NCBI RefSeq assembly: GCF_026151205.1
Contig: NC_087079.1
Coordinates: 18,160,945 to 18,224,944 of the forward strand
Direction: 5' to 3'
DNA length: 64,000 nt
Source: Bolinopsis microptera
Taxonomy: Eukaryota; Ctenophora; Tentaculata; Lobata; Bolinopsidae
Shown piece by piece: positions 1 through 12,091 of the stretch (the first letter of the stretch is position 1; the number at the start of each line of letters is the position of its first letter). Both the position numbers and the translations under genes were made by a program. Under the pieces are notes generated by a model. It was not told the origin of the DNA. It did not search any database and saw nothing but the letters and a program-made list of their open reading frames with translations.

Positions 1-137
1 TATTATTATGTGGAAGATGTAGAAATGTGTCTTAGTCCGACTGTCGTACACAATTACTTAACAACAGATATGTTTCACAACAATTAATTAAGAGAATTGG
101 GAGGGCTTCACAGATTGGGCGTATTCGTCTGGTCATC

Positions 138-348
138 AACCTCAGGAACCTGGTAAACTCAAGATGTTGCCAGGAGGTTTCCATGTTATCTTCAGCAGTA
201 AACTCAAGATGTTGCCAGGAGGTTTCCACTTTCCATGTTATCTTCAGCTGTACCTCAGGAACCTGGTAAACTCAAGATGTTGCCAGGAGGTTTCCATCTT
301 ATCTTCAGCTCGAACCTAAGGAACCTGGTAAACTCAAGATGTTGCTAT
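138..348. repeat. Minisatellite, about four copies of a 50-60 bp unit
   Basis: A unit containing the core aaactcaagatgttgccagg recurs about four times with partial deletions between copies. Reading frames across it are repeat artefacts. It abuts a second, unrelated short-unit array. Confidence 0.85.
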
Positions 349-352
349 GTTG

Positions 353-556
353 GTAAAACATATTTAGAAACTGTAAAACATATTTAGAAACAGTAAAACA
401 TATTTAGAAACAAGTAAAACATATTTAGAAATAGGTAAAACATATTTAGAAACAGTAAAACATATTTAGAAACAGTAAAACATATTTAGAAAAAGTAAAA
501 CATATTTAGAAACTAGTAAAACATATTTAGAAACAGTAAAACATATTTAGAAACTA
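353..556. repeat. Tandem array of a ~20 bp unit, about ten copies
   Basis: The unit gtaaaacatatttagaaaca recurs with a period near 20 bp. Copies are nearly identical and have no variable spacers, so this is a satellite and not a CRISPR array. It ends exactly where the truncated LINE begins. Confidence 0.9.
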
Positions 557-855
557 TTCCTCATATTTACCTCCATTGTATTCACACAAATAGCTTCATC
601 ACAATACTTGAAGACTTTATTAAAAGGAAAATCGATAGAAATTACGAAGATCCCACTAAAATTAATTTTATAGTCTGTAATCACACTTCACAAATTATAA
701 ATTATTTTAATATCGTTGCGAAATGGTACATTAGCAAAAAATTCCAGGCAGGAGACTTGCCGATCTGGCAGGGGTATATCAAACTTCTTAAGCTTTCGCT
801 TACAGGAGATAAAATAGGTCACAAAAGTTCTATTGTATCGATCTTGGCCGATTAG
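550..855 (+). pseudogene. C-terminal tail of LINE ORF2
   Basis: About 100 codons are open without a start and end at TAG 853-855. The segment with AKWYISKKF resembles the tail of many L1/Tx1-type ORF2 proteins, where an AKF/AKW-x-I-x-K motif lies shortly before the stop. The reverse transcriptase itself is absent. The match rests on a short motif from family knowledge, so the clade is uncertain. What is seen directly is an open frame that ends at the right distance from an A-rich tail. Confidence 0.5.
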
Positions 856-1386
856 GGTCTAGGGTAATTTGTCCACTCCATTTTTATTGCTGTCTATGTT
901 ATTTAATTTTTACCGGTTATTGTTATAATCTTACAGTACTACTAGTAGCTGTCTTTTGTAGTACATGCCCTGCTTCCTTCCTTTCCTAAATTTCTTACAA
1001 GCTCCTACAGCCTCCTCTCTTACACCCTTTTCACTCAATTCATTTCACTCATTCACTTCATATTTTTTACCACAGTATCTGCCAAAACCAACATGGCCTA
1101 AGTAGAAAGAGGCCTTGACGTTGTTTCCCGCTTGGCCCTGCATCCCATGCTGACGGTTGGCCTCCACTCTAAAAAACTTACCTTCAGTGAAGGCCGATGG
1201 TCAACAATTAGCGATGTAAGAGCTTGGCGGTAACAAATCCTGACCTCCTTTTACACCTTTGGGACGACTTTCGCAAATGCGAGAGGAATGACCCCGAGGA
1301 GGGCTCCATTGGTTTTAGTAGGTTGCATTTTATTAAAAAAAAAAATAAAAAAAAAAAAAAAAAAAAAAAAATAAAAAAAAAAAAAA
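557..1386 (+). mobile_element. 5'-truncated non-LTR retrotransposon (LINE) with 3' UTR and poly(A)
   Basis: The fragment begins directly after a minisatellite. It carries the end of a reading frame (stop at 853-855), about 480 bp of 3' UTR, and an A-rich tail at about 1337-1386. Truncation at the 5' end plus a poly(A) tail is the usual signature of target-primed reverse transcription. No target-site duplication was resolved, because the left end is repetitive. Confidence 0.65.
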
Positions 1387-1804
1387 GATGTTGCTACCCT
1401 CTTCAGTGTATAGGTCCTTCGCAGTAGTGCCGGTTACCCCCAAAATAGCCGTTCTTTTGATCCGAACTTCGATAAAATTTCGCTGTATATTCATTTATTG
1501 CTTGTTTAATTTGTTTTTGTGCTTAATTTATGATTACTTGTATCTGAGATTCTGTGATTAAATTTATTTTGTTGATTATAATGTTGTGAATCTTGCATAA
1601 TTTATTGTAAATATGTTATATTTCAGTATTATGTAACGCGATGGAAATATTTTAAGCGGGTAATATCATGTCCAAACCCAGGATACATAACATGAAGACT
1701 TTGTTGTAACTTTGTATGAAAAGCATTAATACTATATCGCCTGATCTATAATATAAGTTTATCGCAAACCCAGTCCGATTGTCCTTATAACGTTCCTCTG
1801 TCAG

Positions 1805-4800
1805 GTTGAGGAAAGTAAGAGAGTTGCTGGAATATCAACATGAACAATACTACGGCAACAAGCACAATATCCACACCTACATGGCCCCTGTGTCTGCACT
1901 GGTTAGTCCAACCACCTCTTGTTCTTTTGCTGTCCTTCAAATAATTGGGGGTCGGTTAGGTACAATTTTAACGCTTTTTACCGTTTAGTTAGGGGAAAAA
2001 CAGGGAACTAAACCAGATCTTCTAGATCTTTCTTGAAATATCTACCGTTTAGTTAGGGGAAAAACAGGGAACTAAACCTGATTTTCTAGATCTTTCTTGA
2101 AAAATACCCGTGATATAACTACAGAAGAGAGTACCACAACATGTTCCTCCTCCAGGCGGTTGTGTTGGAAACAGACTGGAAGTTATCAGAACTATCAGAG
2201 AGGATATTAGCGGGAGATGAAGTGAGCTCAGAGTTAGATCAGCTGGAGCAGGTGTTATCTAGCACTCTGACACACAGTAATGTTGGGGTCGCAACCAGGG
2301 CTGAACTTCTCATCAGACTGGGTCAGTATTTGTTAGCTTGTTTTCGTAGTCATGTTGAATATTTTCTTAGCTACTGTATGTAGCTAAGAAAGAGCAAACC
2401 CCGGGAGAGATTAGCTCACAGCGGTATTATATTAGGTAATCGTACTGTAGTGCGACAAGTACTCTAGTGCGAAGTCCGACAAAAACACCCTCTGTCGCAC
2501 TACAGTACGTGTCGCACTACGATCCAGTTAGCGTACTCTAGTGCGACAAAATATCCTGTTTTATTTCCAAATCCGCACCAAAATAACCTGTTCACGTGTA
2601 CAGGTGTTGTGATGCGAGGGAAATGGGAGATAGAGCCCACTCCTGAACGGTTTGTAGCCCTCATTAACACCCTGTGTGAGTGTGTCTCCGCCACTAACTT
2701 CAACCTACCTATCGCTAGAGAAGCTTATTTGGAGATAGCGTATGTTACAGCCGCTGTTACTAATAATAACAACAGTGATGGTAAGTTATCTGATAAATTT
2801 AATTTAATTCCAATTATTAGTTCCCATTATTCAGATTGCTTATCTCAAATTCAAAATCTTCTAGAAGGTTCTAATTTAAGTCTCAAAGATAAACTAACAA
2901 ATTATTCGTCGATAGATTCAGAGAGCGAACTAACAAACGAGTTTTTCAGCGACAGCAGCCAAACAAGTGACTTTGGAGAAAAGAGCAACATGGTCAGCCA
3001 TCCGATCAGCCGCCCTGTGCAACATCTCTCAGGAGAGTTTGAAATGTTTAGAACAGAACCCTGCTTCTCAGGCTATCGTCTCTAAAAAGGACATCAAACG
3101 GCTCCCTTCTTTCACTGGTTAGTGTATTTATTGAAATTGTTCCGGTCATTTTAAGTGAAATTTCTACAGTAAAATCTTAGTCCCTTTTCGTCTGCAGTAC
3201 CATTTTTACATCAAACTTCAAATAACGAACCTATTCCCGTACCTCTAACGCAATTTGTCTGTGCAGGACTGGAGTTGAACAGAGAGTTGTCCACAAAACT
3301 ACTCCACCCCCAGAGTAAGACTCAGCAGCCTCAACCTCCTTCTAACCTCTCCTGGGTCAAACTTCTCAGCTACCTGGAGACCCTCAAACGGGACCTCCAG
3401 ACCCAGGGATTCAGTGGTTAGTTCATCTTCAGTCTTAAATTCACTGAACTTGCTCAGCAAGTTGCTGAATCATCGGTTTACGTTATTTGTAACTGCGAGA
3501 AAGAAAATAAAAGCTTAATGCTATTAAATGCATGCTCTGTTGTGATTTAAACTTTACCTAATATTGCATCTTAACAAGTTGAATTCTACCTAATTCCACC
3601 CCTTCAAGTCGTTTGAAAATACAATTTATAACTTTGAGAGAAAAAAGCTCAGTTTTATTAATGAGGCATTTAGTTTTTAGATTAAATAATTCTCCATTGT
3701 GATATTACCTACATCTGGTAACATTTTAATTGGCTTCTATATCTACTCTACCAAATTCCACAACTTCAGGTCAGTGTCCGATGAGTTCCCCAGGACTGTC
3801 TGGTAAGATCACCGTCCTACAAGACTACCTCGCCAGTACCATGCCTGGGTGGTCCAAGAAGTGCAATATCCCGACCATCTCACGGAACATATCATATCTC
3901 ACCGTAAGTCGAGATATTCCGTCTCATTATTTGAGTATTCTCAAGTTTAATAATTAGTGATTTGTTTTATGCTAATTGAAACTATTGATAGTTGCCCAAT
4001 TTAAAGTTTCAGCTAATAAATCTTCAGAGAAATTTACATAGTAATTAAATGACAGAACACTTGATTATCTTCTTTCATAAATATTGGCTAATTTTAGTAT
4101 ATTAGATAGAAATTAGAAATACGAAATGCTACCTAACACTCAATTGTTGGTAAAGATTCTATTCCCAATTCATGTCTAAGACCATGTCAGGTATAAATAT
4201 TTTGCCTTTTAACAGTGAGATAATATAAGTTTTTTGATCGACAAAAATACAAAACAACAAAAATGAATCAAAAACAAATCAAAAAATACAAAATTAAGAT
4301 GTGAAAAACAGAGAGTGTAGCAGGTTGTGCAGTTGTAAGTTGAGCCGCGACCAAATGCAATCTAGAGTTTATGTTATGACAGATTGAAAGGGTATGGGCA
4401 CATGGCCTGACAAAAATTAGAGGAGCCGGGTACCACCATGCTTGCCTCAACTTTAGGTATAGACTTCCAATCTTTATCTGAATTTAGTTCCTTCTTGGGA
4501 GATTTGGCGAGGTCGCTACAGTTCAGTTGCTTCTTTCTCGCGTCCTCTTCTTCCTTTTCCAACGCAGTCCTCTTTAACTTCAGTTTAGCAAGAAAGTCGT
4601 CAAGTTTAGTCATTTTAAACGTCTACTAGCAAATCAATAGGAACGAAGTATGATGCATATAATTTTCCTCAGGGGTATTCTTATCGGAATTTAATAGCGA
4701 TAGTCTTCGTTCCTCCAATCAAAACTTCTTTCTATAATGAGTAATTAACTTTTAATTGATATTGTCTGTTAAATATCACTTACGTTGATTACTATTCGAT

Positions 4801-6957
4801 AGTTGCGATACAAACCCAGGAAATAACAATTTCAATCTTGATTATAATATTTTATACATATTTATGTCAATTTATCATAAATCACTAAGTGAAAATGTAT
4901 ACAATTTTACTAAGTCGCAGTTTCAAATTCAATTGAAATAGTTAATTTAACTAGTCAGAGAAATGGAACAAGACGCCCCATAAAACAGGAAACAGCTGGT
5001 TCAGTAATGTTAGTATCTAGCTCTGGTTCAGGGCTCTCTTCTGGAAGATTCCCTGACCTTGACAATGATATAGCGTCCTTCATAGCCTAAACTATCGTTT
5101 CCAACTTCCAATGTCTTCTTCTGATACTTCAGTTTTGCGTAGTCATAGGTTTGTGTATTTCGACTTCATTGATCTTCTTAATCTCCTGATTTTTATTCTG
5201 TCACCTTCTTCTCCTGCTTGTGTTTCTCTTTGCGGTTGACGATGGTTAATTCCAGTTTCTTTACCTTGTCACGAAGAGCTGCTGTCTCTTCCTTTAAGGA
5301 ATTCAGAACGAACTGTAGCTTCTCTATCTCAACATAGGCTGCCCGCTTCTCTTCAATGGTCATGGTCTTGGTGTCCTTGTTGCTACGGTTTATGGCTCTC
5401 ATTTTAATTCTGAGCTCGTCTTGCGTTGACTTCAAGTGTTTCAGATTAGAGGACATGTTGGTGATCTGTTACTGCACGTGCGTGCGCGTCGTGAGTACTG
5501 AGTAGCACGTAATCCTATAGAGCTATAATAGAGCGGAGACTTTATTTCAACTTGTGGTTCAACATTCGCGCAAACTGAAGAGAACACAAATTTAATAAAC
5601 TAAATGTATGTGGTTTTGAACAGAAAAATAGTTAACAAATAACTGCTTAACTGATATCTATCTATGTATAAAGGTATAAGCTTTAAGGTCTAGTAACTAA
5701 AGAATGGGAACATGATCTGCTTAATCGATTAAATTAGTTAACGTAATTAATTGATTAATTAACGATGATTATAATCCCTCCAATCGTAAATTCTATCCTT
5801 TTATCTATTATTGATTAAATAAATCCCTAAAAGCTTGTTACTATGATAGCACCACTAACACTGATACTAGAGTCTAGATTACCTTCTATAACTGACCGTC
5901 TCCACCAGATGGGTAGAGTGCTAGCAGGGACCCCCTAGTTACCCCCTAGTTACCCCCTAGTTACCCCCTAGTTACCTTATATAACTGACCGTCTCCACCA
6001 GATGGGTAGAGTGCTAGCAGGGACCCCCTAGTTACCCCCTAGTTACCCCCTAGTTACCCCCTAGTTACCTTCTATAACTGACCGTCTCCACCAGATGGGT
6101 AGAGTGCTAGCAGGGACCCCCAATACAACTGTCAGCAGCAGAGAATCCAGCAGTCAGCCAGCTGAAAGTGTAGCTCCCTCTGATTCAGCCAGTGAGGGTG
6201 GAGTTGTCTTGCAGTGGGTCACTCCCCGACTGGTTACTAGGGTTCAGGTTAGTTGAGGGGTTCAAGTGATTTTTGGAATTAAAGTAAGAGTGGAAAAATT
6301 TAGAAATATAATCATTAAAATATTGTTTAACTATTTAAGCTATCTACCATCATGATGCTATAAATAGTTCAACGAACATTATGTTTAGGACACGTGAGTT
6401 ACTATAAGCTTCATTACCACAGGACTCTACAAAAGACACGTTGGCATTCTACGCGTTTAACATCAAGCCAGTGAAGACCAGCTCTCCAATGTTCACATCC
6501 AACTCCTTTACCGGCTTTAAAGCGGTGTCCTCTGCATCCTTTGACTCGGTTTGTCCTCATTGTTATCTCCAGCTTAATTATTAAAGTTTTCTTGTTAAAA
6601 AGCAGTAAGGACTGGTTGAAAATTTACAAAATCAGTTCTCCATGTGAAATCAAGGCACATCGTTATGATTTTATTAAACGATCAAGGGAATAATCTGGAA
6701 AATTTCAGCTGCACACGAAAATAGAATACGCGCACGCACGTGCGGTAATTGAAGATGATGCGCAGAAGAAAGAAGGGACGCCTCTTCCACCAGGCTCCGC
6801 TCAGCCTCAGCCACCAGCCTCTGTTCATCCCCCCTCCAGCAGAGCTTCAACTAAGACCAGCTTTAGTCCGGAGCCTTACGAGCCTGGACATGTTAAAACG
6901 GGCGTGGTTGAGAGCTTAGGTACCTTCCTTGGACTAGATCCTGCTGTTACTAAAGAT
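1805..6957 (+). CDS. Multi-exon protein gene, exons A to I (5' incomplete), possibly CFAP54-like
   Basis: Nine exons were assembled from splice sites with matching phases: 1805-1901, 2156-2321, 2604-2780, 2950-3117, 3267-3416, 3770-3903, 6065-6247, 6423-6548 and 6709-6957. The first starts after an acceptor, so the 5' end lies outside or is undetected. The product is mostly helical, with motifs such as TWSAIRSAALCNIS, SWVKLLSYLETLKRDLQ and DTLAFYAFNIKP, followed by a Pro/Ser-rich stretch in the last exon here. Repeated helical segments suggest a large scaffold. A ciliary/axonemal CFAP54-type protein is a guess from the general pattern, not a proven match. The last donor (6958) is in phase 0 and fits the exon at 14647. 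Exon 6065 has three tandem candidate acceptors because of a local repeat. No transmembrane segment or signal peptide is seen. Confidence 0.7.
1979..2105. repeat. Two tandem copies of a 64-bp unit in an intron
   Basis: The segment starting taccgtttagttaggggaaa is duplicated with a 64-bp period and two or three mismatches. It lies in the intron just upstream of exon 2156-2321. Confidence 0.85.
2442..2508. repeat. Perfect 16-bp inverted repeat (hairpin) in an intron
   Basis: gtactgtagtgcgaca at 2442-2457 is the exact reverse complement of 2493-2508. Further degenerate copies of the GTGCGAC core flank it up to about 2552. It looks like a small MITE or its remnant. Confidence 0.75.
4374..4613 (-). 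CDS. Small charged ORF (79 codons), hypothetical, intronic
   Basis: The frame begins MTKLDDFLAKLKLKRTALEK and is rich in Lys and Glu in its first half, as in a short coiled coil. It lies on the minus strand inside the 3904-6064 intron of the host gene. It may be an exon of a nested gene together with the coiled-coil ORF at 5193-5456, since both are minus-strand and helical, but no phase-consistent junction was established. It could also be chance. Confidence 0.25.
   Translation of the reverse strand: MTKLDDFLAKLKLKRTALEKEEEDARKKQLNCSDLAKSPKKELNSDKDWKSIPKVEASMVVPGSSNFCQAMCPYPFNLS
5193..5456 (-). CDS. Coiled-coil ORF (87 codons), hypothetical, nested in intron
   Basis: The frame starts MSSNLKHLKSTQDEL and is almost entirely heptad-like (KLQFVLNSLKEETAALRDK), ending in a Lys/Glu-rich tail. 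It lies on the minus strand within a host intron. Just downstream, around 5065-5160, another open minus-strand stretch (reading KLKYQKKTLEVGNDS) could be a further exon, and the small ORF at 4374-4613 a third. Amino acid use is clearly non-random, which favours real coding. Family not recognised. Confidence 0.4.
   Translation of the reverse strand: MSSNLKHLKSTQDELRIKMRAINRSNKDTKTMTIEEKRAAYVEIEKLQFVLNSLKEETAALRDKVKKLELTIVNRKEKHKQEKKVTE
5877..6117. repeat. Three tandem copies of an exon start plus embedded ccccctagtta array
   Basis: The segment actgaccgtctccaccagat and its flanks occur three times (near 5892, 5985 and 6078). Between them the 11-mer ccccctagtta is repeated four times. Only the third copy continues into open coding sequence. 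The first two run into TAG within the 11-mer. Each 11-mer copy ends in CTAG, so it can present an acceptor. Confidence 0.9.
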
Positions 6958-7132
6958 GTAAGTTTTATTTTAGATTTGATTTTACTGATTAGATAAAAAA
7001 TTCTAAAAAACATCAGAATTGATTATAAACAGCTATTCATTATCCTTCGTTAATCGACCTGATATCTGAGTAAGGAGAAAGTATTGAAAATGAAACACTT
7101 TCAAATCGTTAAGCGTATCATGAACCCGCAAA

Positions 7133-8541
7133 TTACCGGGTCACTGACTTCATTTCATTCAAATGCAAATATTGAGACACTTTGCAGTTGGCATGCTCTT
7201 TTTGTGCATTTTGGAGAATTTCTCTGGTCATTTGGATAACCTGTTCATCGTGGAAGCAAGATTGAGTCTTGTCAGTGAAAGTGATGGAATATGAAATTGG
7301 TGATTCTCTGTAGTGAAATGTTTGACTCTCTGTTATAATGTGTGCACAGAATGTGCAGTGTAAGGCCCTGCTTACCTGGTACCGGATCTGCTTCCCATGC
7401 TAGAACATTTATCTCCACCAAATATAGTTCCGTTGCTGAAAATGCATCCCTCGGCTTTTTCACCCTTATTTCGTTTCCTGGACAAGAAATTTCATCAAAG
7501 GTACTGCAGTTTTGAAAATCCTATCACACAATTACTCATCCAAGTTCTTAAAATCGTACTGTTCGTCGAATTTCATCCAACTTCTCACTAACAGCAAAAA
7601 TTCCAACTTTTACTGTGTTAAAATATAAACGAACCCTCTAAAACGGGGCTGCATGTTACAACGTATCTCTGTTGCTCTACTGTCCAGTTATCTACTACCG
7701 AGATAGTTCCGCACAGAGATTCTGCACTGTTGCCAGCTTTATCAGTAACATACAACCTTACACCGTCTATAGATCTGAAATTAACGTCGTGTTTGGAGAT
7801 TTGTTCATCACTTGGTTCTTAGTCCACTGCATATGGGCCATTTATATAAGGATTTGCTTTCGTTTACGCATCGATTATTAATTGTCCTACAATCTAACCT
7901 AGTGAGAGTGTAGGGATCGTATATATGACTTCATTATTTTCGAAGGTATCAAATATATTTATTAACTTAAAGACACCACCTACCTCATCTCTTGTTCGTC
8001 TAACCTAAACGTTTGATCGACATTCTGTACGATGATAGAATGGATAGCGTACCAACTTTTTAACGGTAGTTTCAACAAGTGTTGCTCCTTCTTGGATTCA
8101 GTGGCAGCGTAAGTGTCGTTATTGTTATCCACAGCTTTCTGAAATAAACATAGGTATCGTTATTGTTATCCACAGCTTTCTGAAATAAACATAGGTGTCG
8201 TTATTGTTATCCACAGCTTTCTGAAATGAACAGTCGATAAATTTATCATGCCATGGAGTACTGCACTGAGTCAGGCTGAGAAAAGCAAAGCTCATAGAAT
8301 CTTAAAATCTAAGGGATAGAATGACTGCAAGTATACTTTAGCTGCCTTTTACCATAGATAATCTTGAAGAATGATAATATTATTGTCTCAATATTCGTAC
8401 CGGAGGAGTATGTTTTAAGACAAGGGAAGATAGAGTGGGCTCTCCAAAGTCAGTAGTTTGATCAAGTAGAAAAGTCTTCAGTTCAGCGAGGTGCAGCAAA
8501 ACTGGAATCAGCCATATTGTCAGACCAAGGTGACAGTTCAT
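7133..8541 (-). CDS. Secreted discoidin (F5/8C)-like lectin, five exons, complete
   Basis: Five minus-strand exons join in perfect phase: 8401-8541, 7984-8138, 7663-7774, 7376-7520 and 7133-7329, giving 250 codons including TAA. The start MNCHLGLTIWLIPVLLHLAE is a good signal peptide. The body follows the discoidin/F5-8C or fucolectin-like layout: KAVDNNNDTYAATE near residue 48, a core strand WYAIHSIIVQNVD, a VRLYVTD strand, CGTI, and a closing LYLVEINVL. Cys pairs could form disulfides. The ~65-residue C-terminal exon is unlike the domain and unrecognised. An AATAAA on the minus strand at 6964-6969 could be the poly(A) signal. The gene lies inside the large intron of the plus-strand gene. 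Sugar binding is inferred from the fold only; specificity is unknown. Confidence 0.65.
8113..8233. repeat. 43-bp unit tandemly triplicated across an acceptor of the lectin gene
   Basis: The unit gtgtcgttattgttatccac plus agctttctgaaataaacat occurs three times with a 43-bp period. On the minus strand each copy contains TTTCAG followed by the first codons of the second lectin exon, so the 3' splice site exists in three versions. Confidence 0.9.
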
Positions 8542-8751
8542 CTGGTGAAATATAAAAGTAACATATTGTATTCATGTTTGACAGTCTGGTAAGTTGGTAT
8601 CTAGGCAGTTATTTACGTCGTGAATCTTGGGTGGAATGTGGTCACATATGATTAAAACGAGAAACATTTTTGGTTAGATTCAGACAAGAAACTTTTTAAA
8701 AGCTGACTGCAACCGAGCAGCTGTTAGAATGAGGCTGCCAGTGGTCAGGTG

Positions 8752-10271
8752 TTAAGGCCAGAGGGGGGGGTAAGGGGTCAAAAACATCGACCAAAATATT
8801 ATTTTCTTAATCAATATAATTTTTGATGACAAAAACATTGCAACTATTCACATATTTGTAGCTGCTTAACTTTTTTAAATAATTGAGGTTAACCGACTTT
8901 CACAAAATTGACTATACAACATTGAGGTTAATAAAATTGAGGTTAATATTTTATTACACTCCATAATTTTTTGTTATTTCGGTCAGCAAATGTTAACTCT
9001 AAATTTTAGGTTCATAATTATCAGAAAAAGTAATATCCAAACGTTATTAAATGAGGTTAACCTCTTTTTTTAGATGTAGCGAGAATAGATCAAATGATAG
9101 AGCTATTATTTTCATCGTTAGTTTACGGTATACACATTTCTAAATAGATGACGTGTTGATTGACTTTCTTTTATCTTGGGAAAATGAAAAAATGAGGTTA
9201 ACCATCACATTTTGGTACTGTAGGGAATATACATACGATTCTTACTTATGTAATGTACCACAATATCGCAGTGAGGTATCTATTGGTATCACAATGCCTA
9301 CAACTATAATCACGTGACAAAGGTGATTTGAACTGACCATATTTTAGTAGAAGATTTTATCCGTAAATGGCTAAAAAATGAGGTTAACCTCTCATTTTTT
9401 GAATATCTGACCAGTAAAATACATGTTAACCTCAAAAACTTAATCGTTACACTGTGCAAATGTTTTACTACATATATAATAACATATTAATAAACCAATC
9501 CCAGTGTTATATGGTCTAAAGCGAGGTTAACAACCAAATTTTTACTACTTTCGAGCAGTTAGTGTTTACAGGAAGTCTTGGTTAACCTCATTTTTTACAA
9601 TACAAGGACATTAACTACTGAAAGTGGCTAAAATCGTTTAGGGGATGGCTAGGTCTGATCAAGCAAACGTTGTTAGGTGTATAGAAAGTCCTAACTAACG
9701 AACTGTGATACATTCCAGTGAATATTCAAAATTTTGAAAACACTAAATTGCATCTATCTCGAAACACATTTTGTGACTTTCAGTTCCTTAGTTGAGAAAA
9801 CCAGCCACCCCCTGATAATGGGATTTGGTACAGTGGTTCCTTGGACAAGTATCTAGATATTAGATGCAGCGATTTTTTTTATTTGACTCGTTTCTCGAAT
9901 TATGAGGTTAACCAGCTAAATTTGTCGAATTTTTGACATGGTTAACCTCATAATTCAAGAACCGAGTCAAATTAAAAAAATCGCTGCATCATAAATGAGG
10001 ATAATTGTCCAAGGAACCACTGTACCAAACCTCAAGATCAGGGAGTGGCCGGTTTTCTCAACTAAGGAATCGAAAGGTCAAAAAAGTTACAGCCGTTTAA
10101 AGATCCAGTTTAACATGTAATTACAGGTAAACCTCAAAATTTAGCGCGCGATATCTCAGGAACGCAAGGTCTGATTTTGATCCGGTTTTTTTCTTCTTGT
10201 TCGTCTCCAGCAACTATTATCAAATATGTGAAAACTAGAAAAGTGCCATTTACCCCCCCCTCTGGCCTTAA
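8752..10271. mobile_element. TTAA-flanked non-autonomous element rich in GAGGTTAACCTC palindromes
   Basis: TTAA at 8752-8755 is followed by GGCCAGAGGGGGGGG. The reverse complement precedes TTAA at 10268-10271, so the ends are inverted repeats with a TTAA target duplication. The motif GAGGTTAAC or its complement occurs about ten times inside. From about 9779 to 10076 the right half is itself a long palindrome centred near 9930. No transposase frame is seen. A TTAA-specific (piggyBac-like) transposase acting in trans is inferred. Confidence 0.65.
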
Positions 10272-10328
10272 AACCGGGCAGGTCAGGAGGGGAGGGGAGG
10301 GGAGGGGAGGGGAGACGTGGTGTTGTAG

Positions 10329-10357
10329 TGACGTCACGTGGTGTTGCAGTGACGTCA
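10329..10357. promoter_or_regulatory. Two CRE-like TGACGTCA sites fused to CACGTG E-boxes, 21 bp apart
   Basis: TGACGTCA occurs at 10329-10336 and 10350-10357. Each overlaps into CACGTG, making the composite tgacgtcacgtgg. They follow a run of ggggag repeats. The motif matches CREB/ATF plus bHLH consensus sites. No nearby gene start was identified, so function is unproven. Confidence 0.35.
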
Positions 10358-10429
10358 CGTGGTCACTGGTCAGGTGTTAAAGCAGCTGATCCTACTACTG
10401 GGAAGGGAGGGGAGGGGAGACTTCACAAA

Positions 10430-12090
10430 TAGTTGATAACAAGCTCTCTTTGATCAGCTGGTACTAGTTCCAACAATTATTATTGAGCAGGGGAGTTGTA
10501 AGTTGTTTTAACTTTTATTGGAACTAAAGTTAACTAGATAAACTATTATAGGTTAATTGTTAAATTACGGTAGGGTGCAAGTCTGTAACTTTGTAATTGT
10601 CACTCTAATAACCGGTCCCATACACAACCCCCACCTTCAGGTAGTTGTAAGGTATGTGATTTAGATATAGCTGTACGTTTTCAGTCTTCAGCTATATGAA
10701 CCTGTCCGAAAAGTTCAATTACTGCGAAAGAATCAACTAGAAAACTTTATATCACATGGAAAATAGTTGATAGAATAAAAGATGACATCATTATTTCACA
10801 GTTTTAGTGAGCAGATAGATTGCAGATCTTATCTTTACGTATAAAATATTTAAAGTAGAGCGAAACACACCCCAACTGTCAATCTTTAAACCACGACCTA
10901 GAAATATGCCATATTGATAATATTATAATAATATACTGACACGAAATTAAATGGTCGCATGCGGCGAGCTGAGTACTGACATCAATGAAGTGAATAATTA
11001 TACTAAGATATTGGGGCTGTCATTACCTTTAATATATAACCTAAATTCCTTAATGGCTGAGTCGGGCATTATGTGAAAGGGTCATGACAGCCTCCTATCT
11101 TGATAATCATTAACTTCATCAAGATTATCCAAAACGTTAAACGAATCCCGACCGACAATCTATTATAGTCGATAATATATTCATACGAAATGACGGTTCA
11201 ATTAGGCGAGCCATTCCACTTGCTAAGGGACTAATAATAAGCAATGACACTCTCCCATCTTTGTGTGATTATTGAACTTATCAATATTATCACCCGTTAA
11301 CTTTTAGATGCTTAGATGTCGTCTAGTGCAATTCTAGTGCAATTCTAGTGCAATTGTCTAGTGCAATTGATAAATCTTCTGTTCAATAGCTAAATACTTA
11401 AATAGGTAGCAACCGGAAACTAAAACTTCTTTGTCCAATACAACTGAATAAGTGATTACGCAACATTATCTGAACAAAACGTTAGCGCAAAACAGACACG
11501 ACAGCTATCATCAGTACTTCACCGTCGGTTTTTGGCCGAGGTTAATTGACCAGCTGTGCAGGTTTTATTTCTTTGTCGGACCTGCTCATCAGTTTAGTGA
11601 AGTTCCTCCCATTAGTTGGTGAGATCTTTAGTCCACAAAGGGAGCTACCAGGATGCTCAATGTACCCTTTATAGAAAGTGGGCCTATCTTATCTTAAGGT
11701 TTTAGAGAGTAATGACCTCGGACGAATGGTATGCAGGCTTTTGGTGGAAATCACTCTGAGCTCCATTTAGCTCCATTTAGCACGCCAACGCGACCGTTTT
11801 GGACGAAGATCGAGGATATCTGAGTCAACAAGATTTATAAGGACAAACAATATTAAAACTCCACGTTCTTTGACAATCACGTGAAATAGGCGCTTTAATC
11901 CGACTATTTAGATTTTAATGGATATCCAACATAACCGCAGAAGAAGTGATTAAATATGAGTAACAAAAGAAACGGTACTCTCTGCAGCTGGTGGTAACTG
12001 GTAGATATGTAATAACTTTTCTGATGAAGATGAGATGTTCTGATAGTGATTGCGTGATGAAAATGATTGACGGTTAAAATTCTACACCTA
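10430..12090. other. Intronic/intergenic DNA without recognised genes
   Basis: No convincing coding frame is seen. A short array of ctagtgcaatt lies at about 11328-11368. The blocks around 10910-11100 and 11130-11290 look loosely similar to each other (AT-rich, each with a 'ttaatggctgagt'- or 'aggcgagcc'-type island) and may be diverged copies. Confidence 0.4.
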
Positions 12091-12091
12091 C

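Noticed and set aside
10134-10380. Overlapping frames on both strands near the ggggag repeats
   Set aside because: Low-complexity and transposon-end DNA; no domain or splice support.
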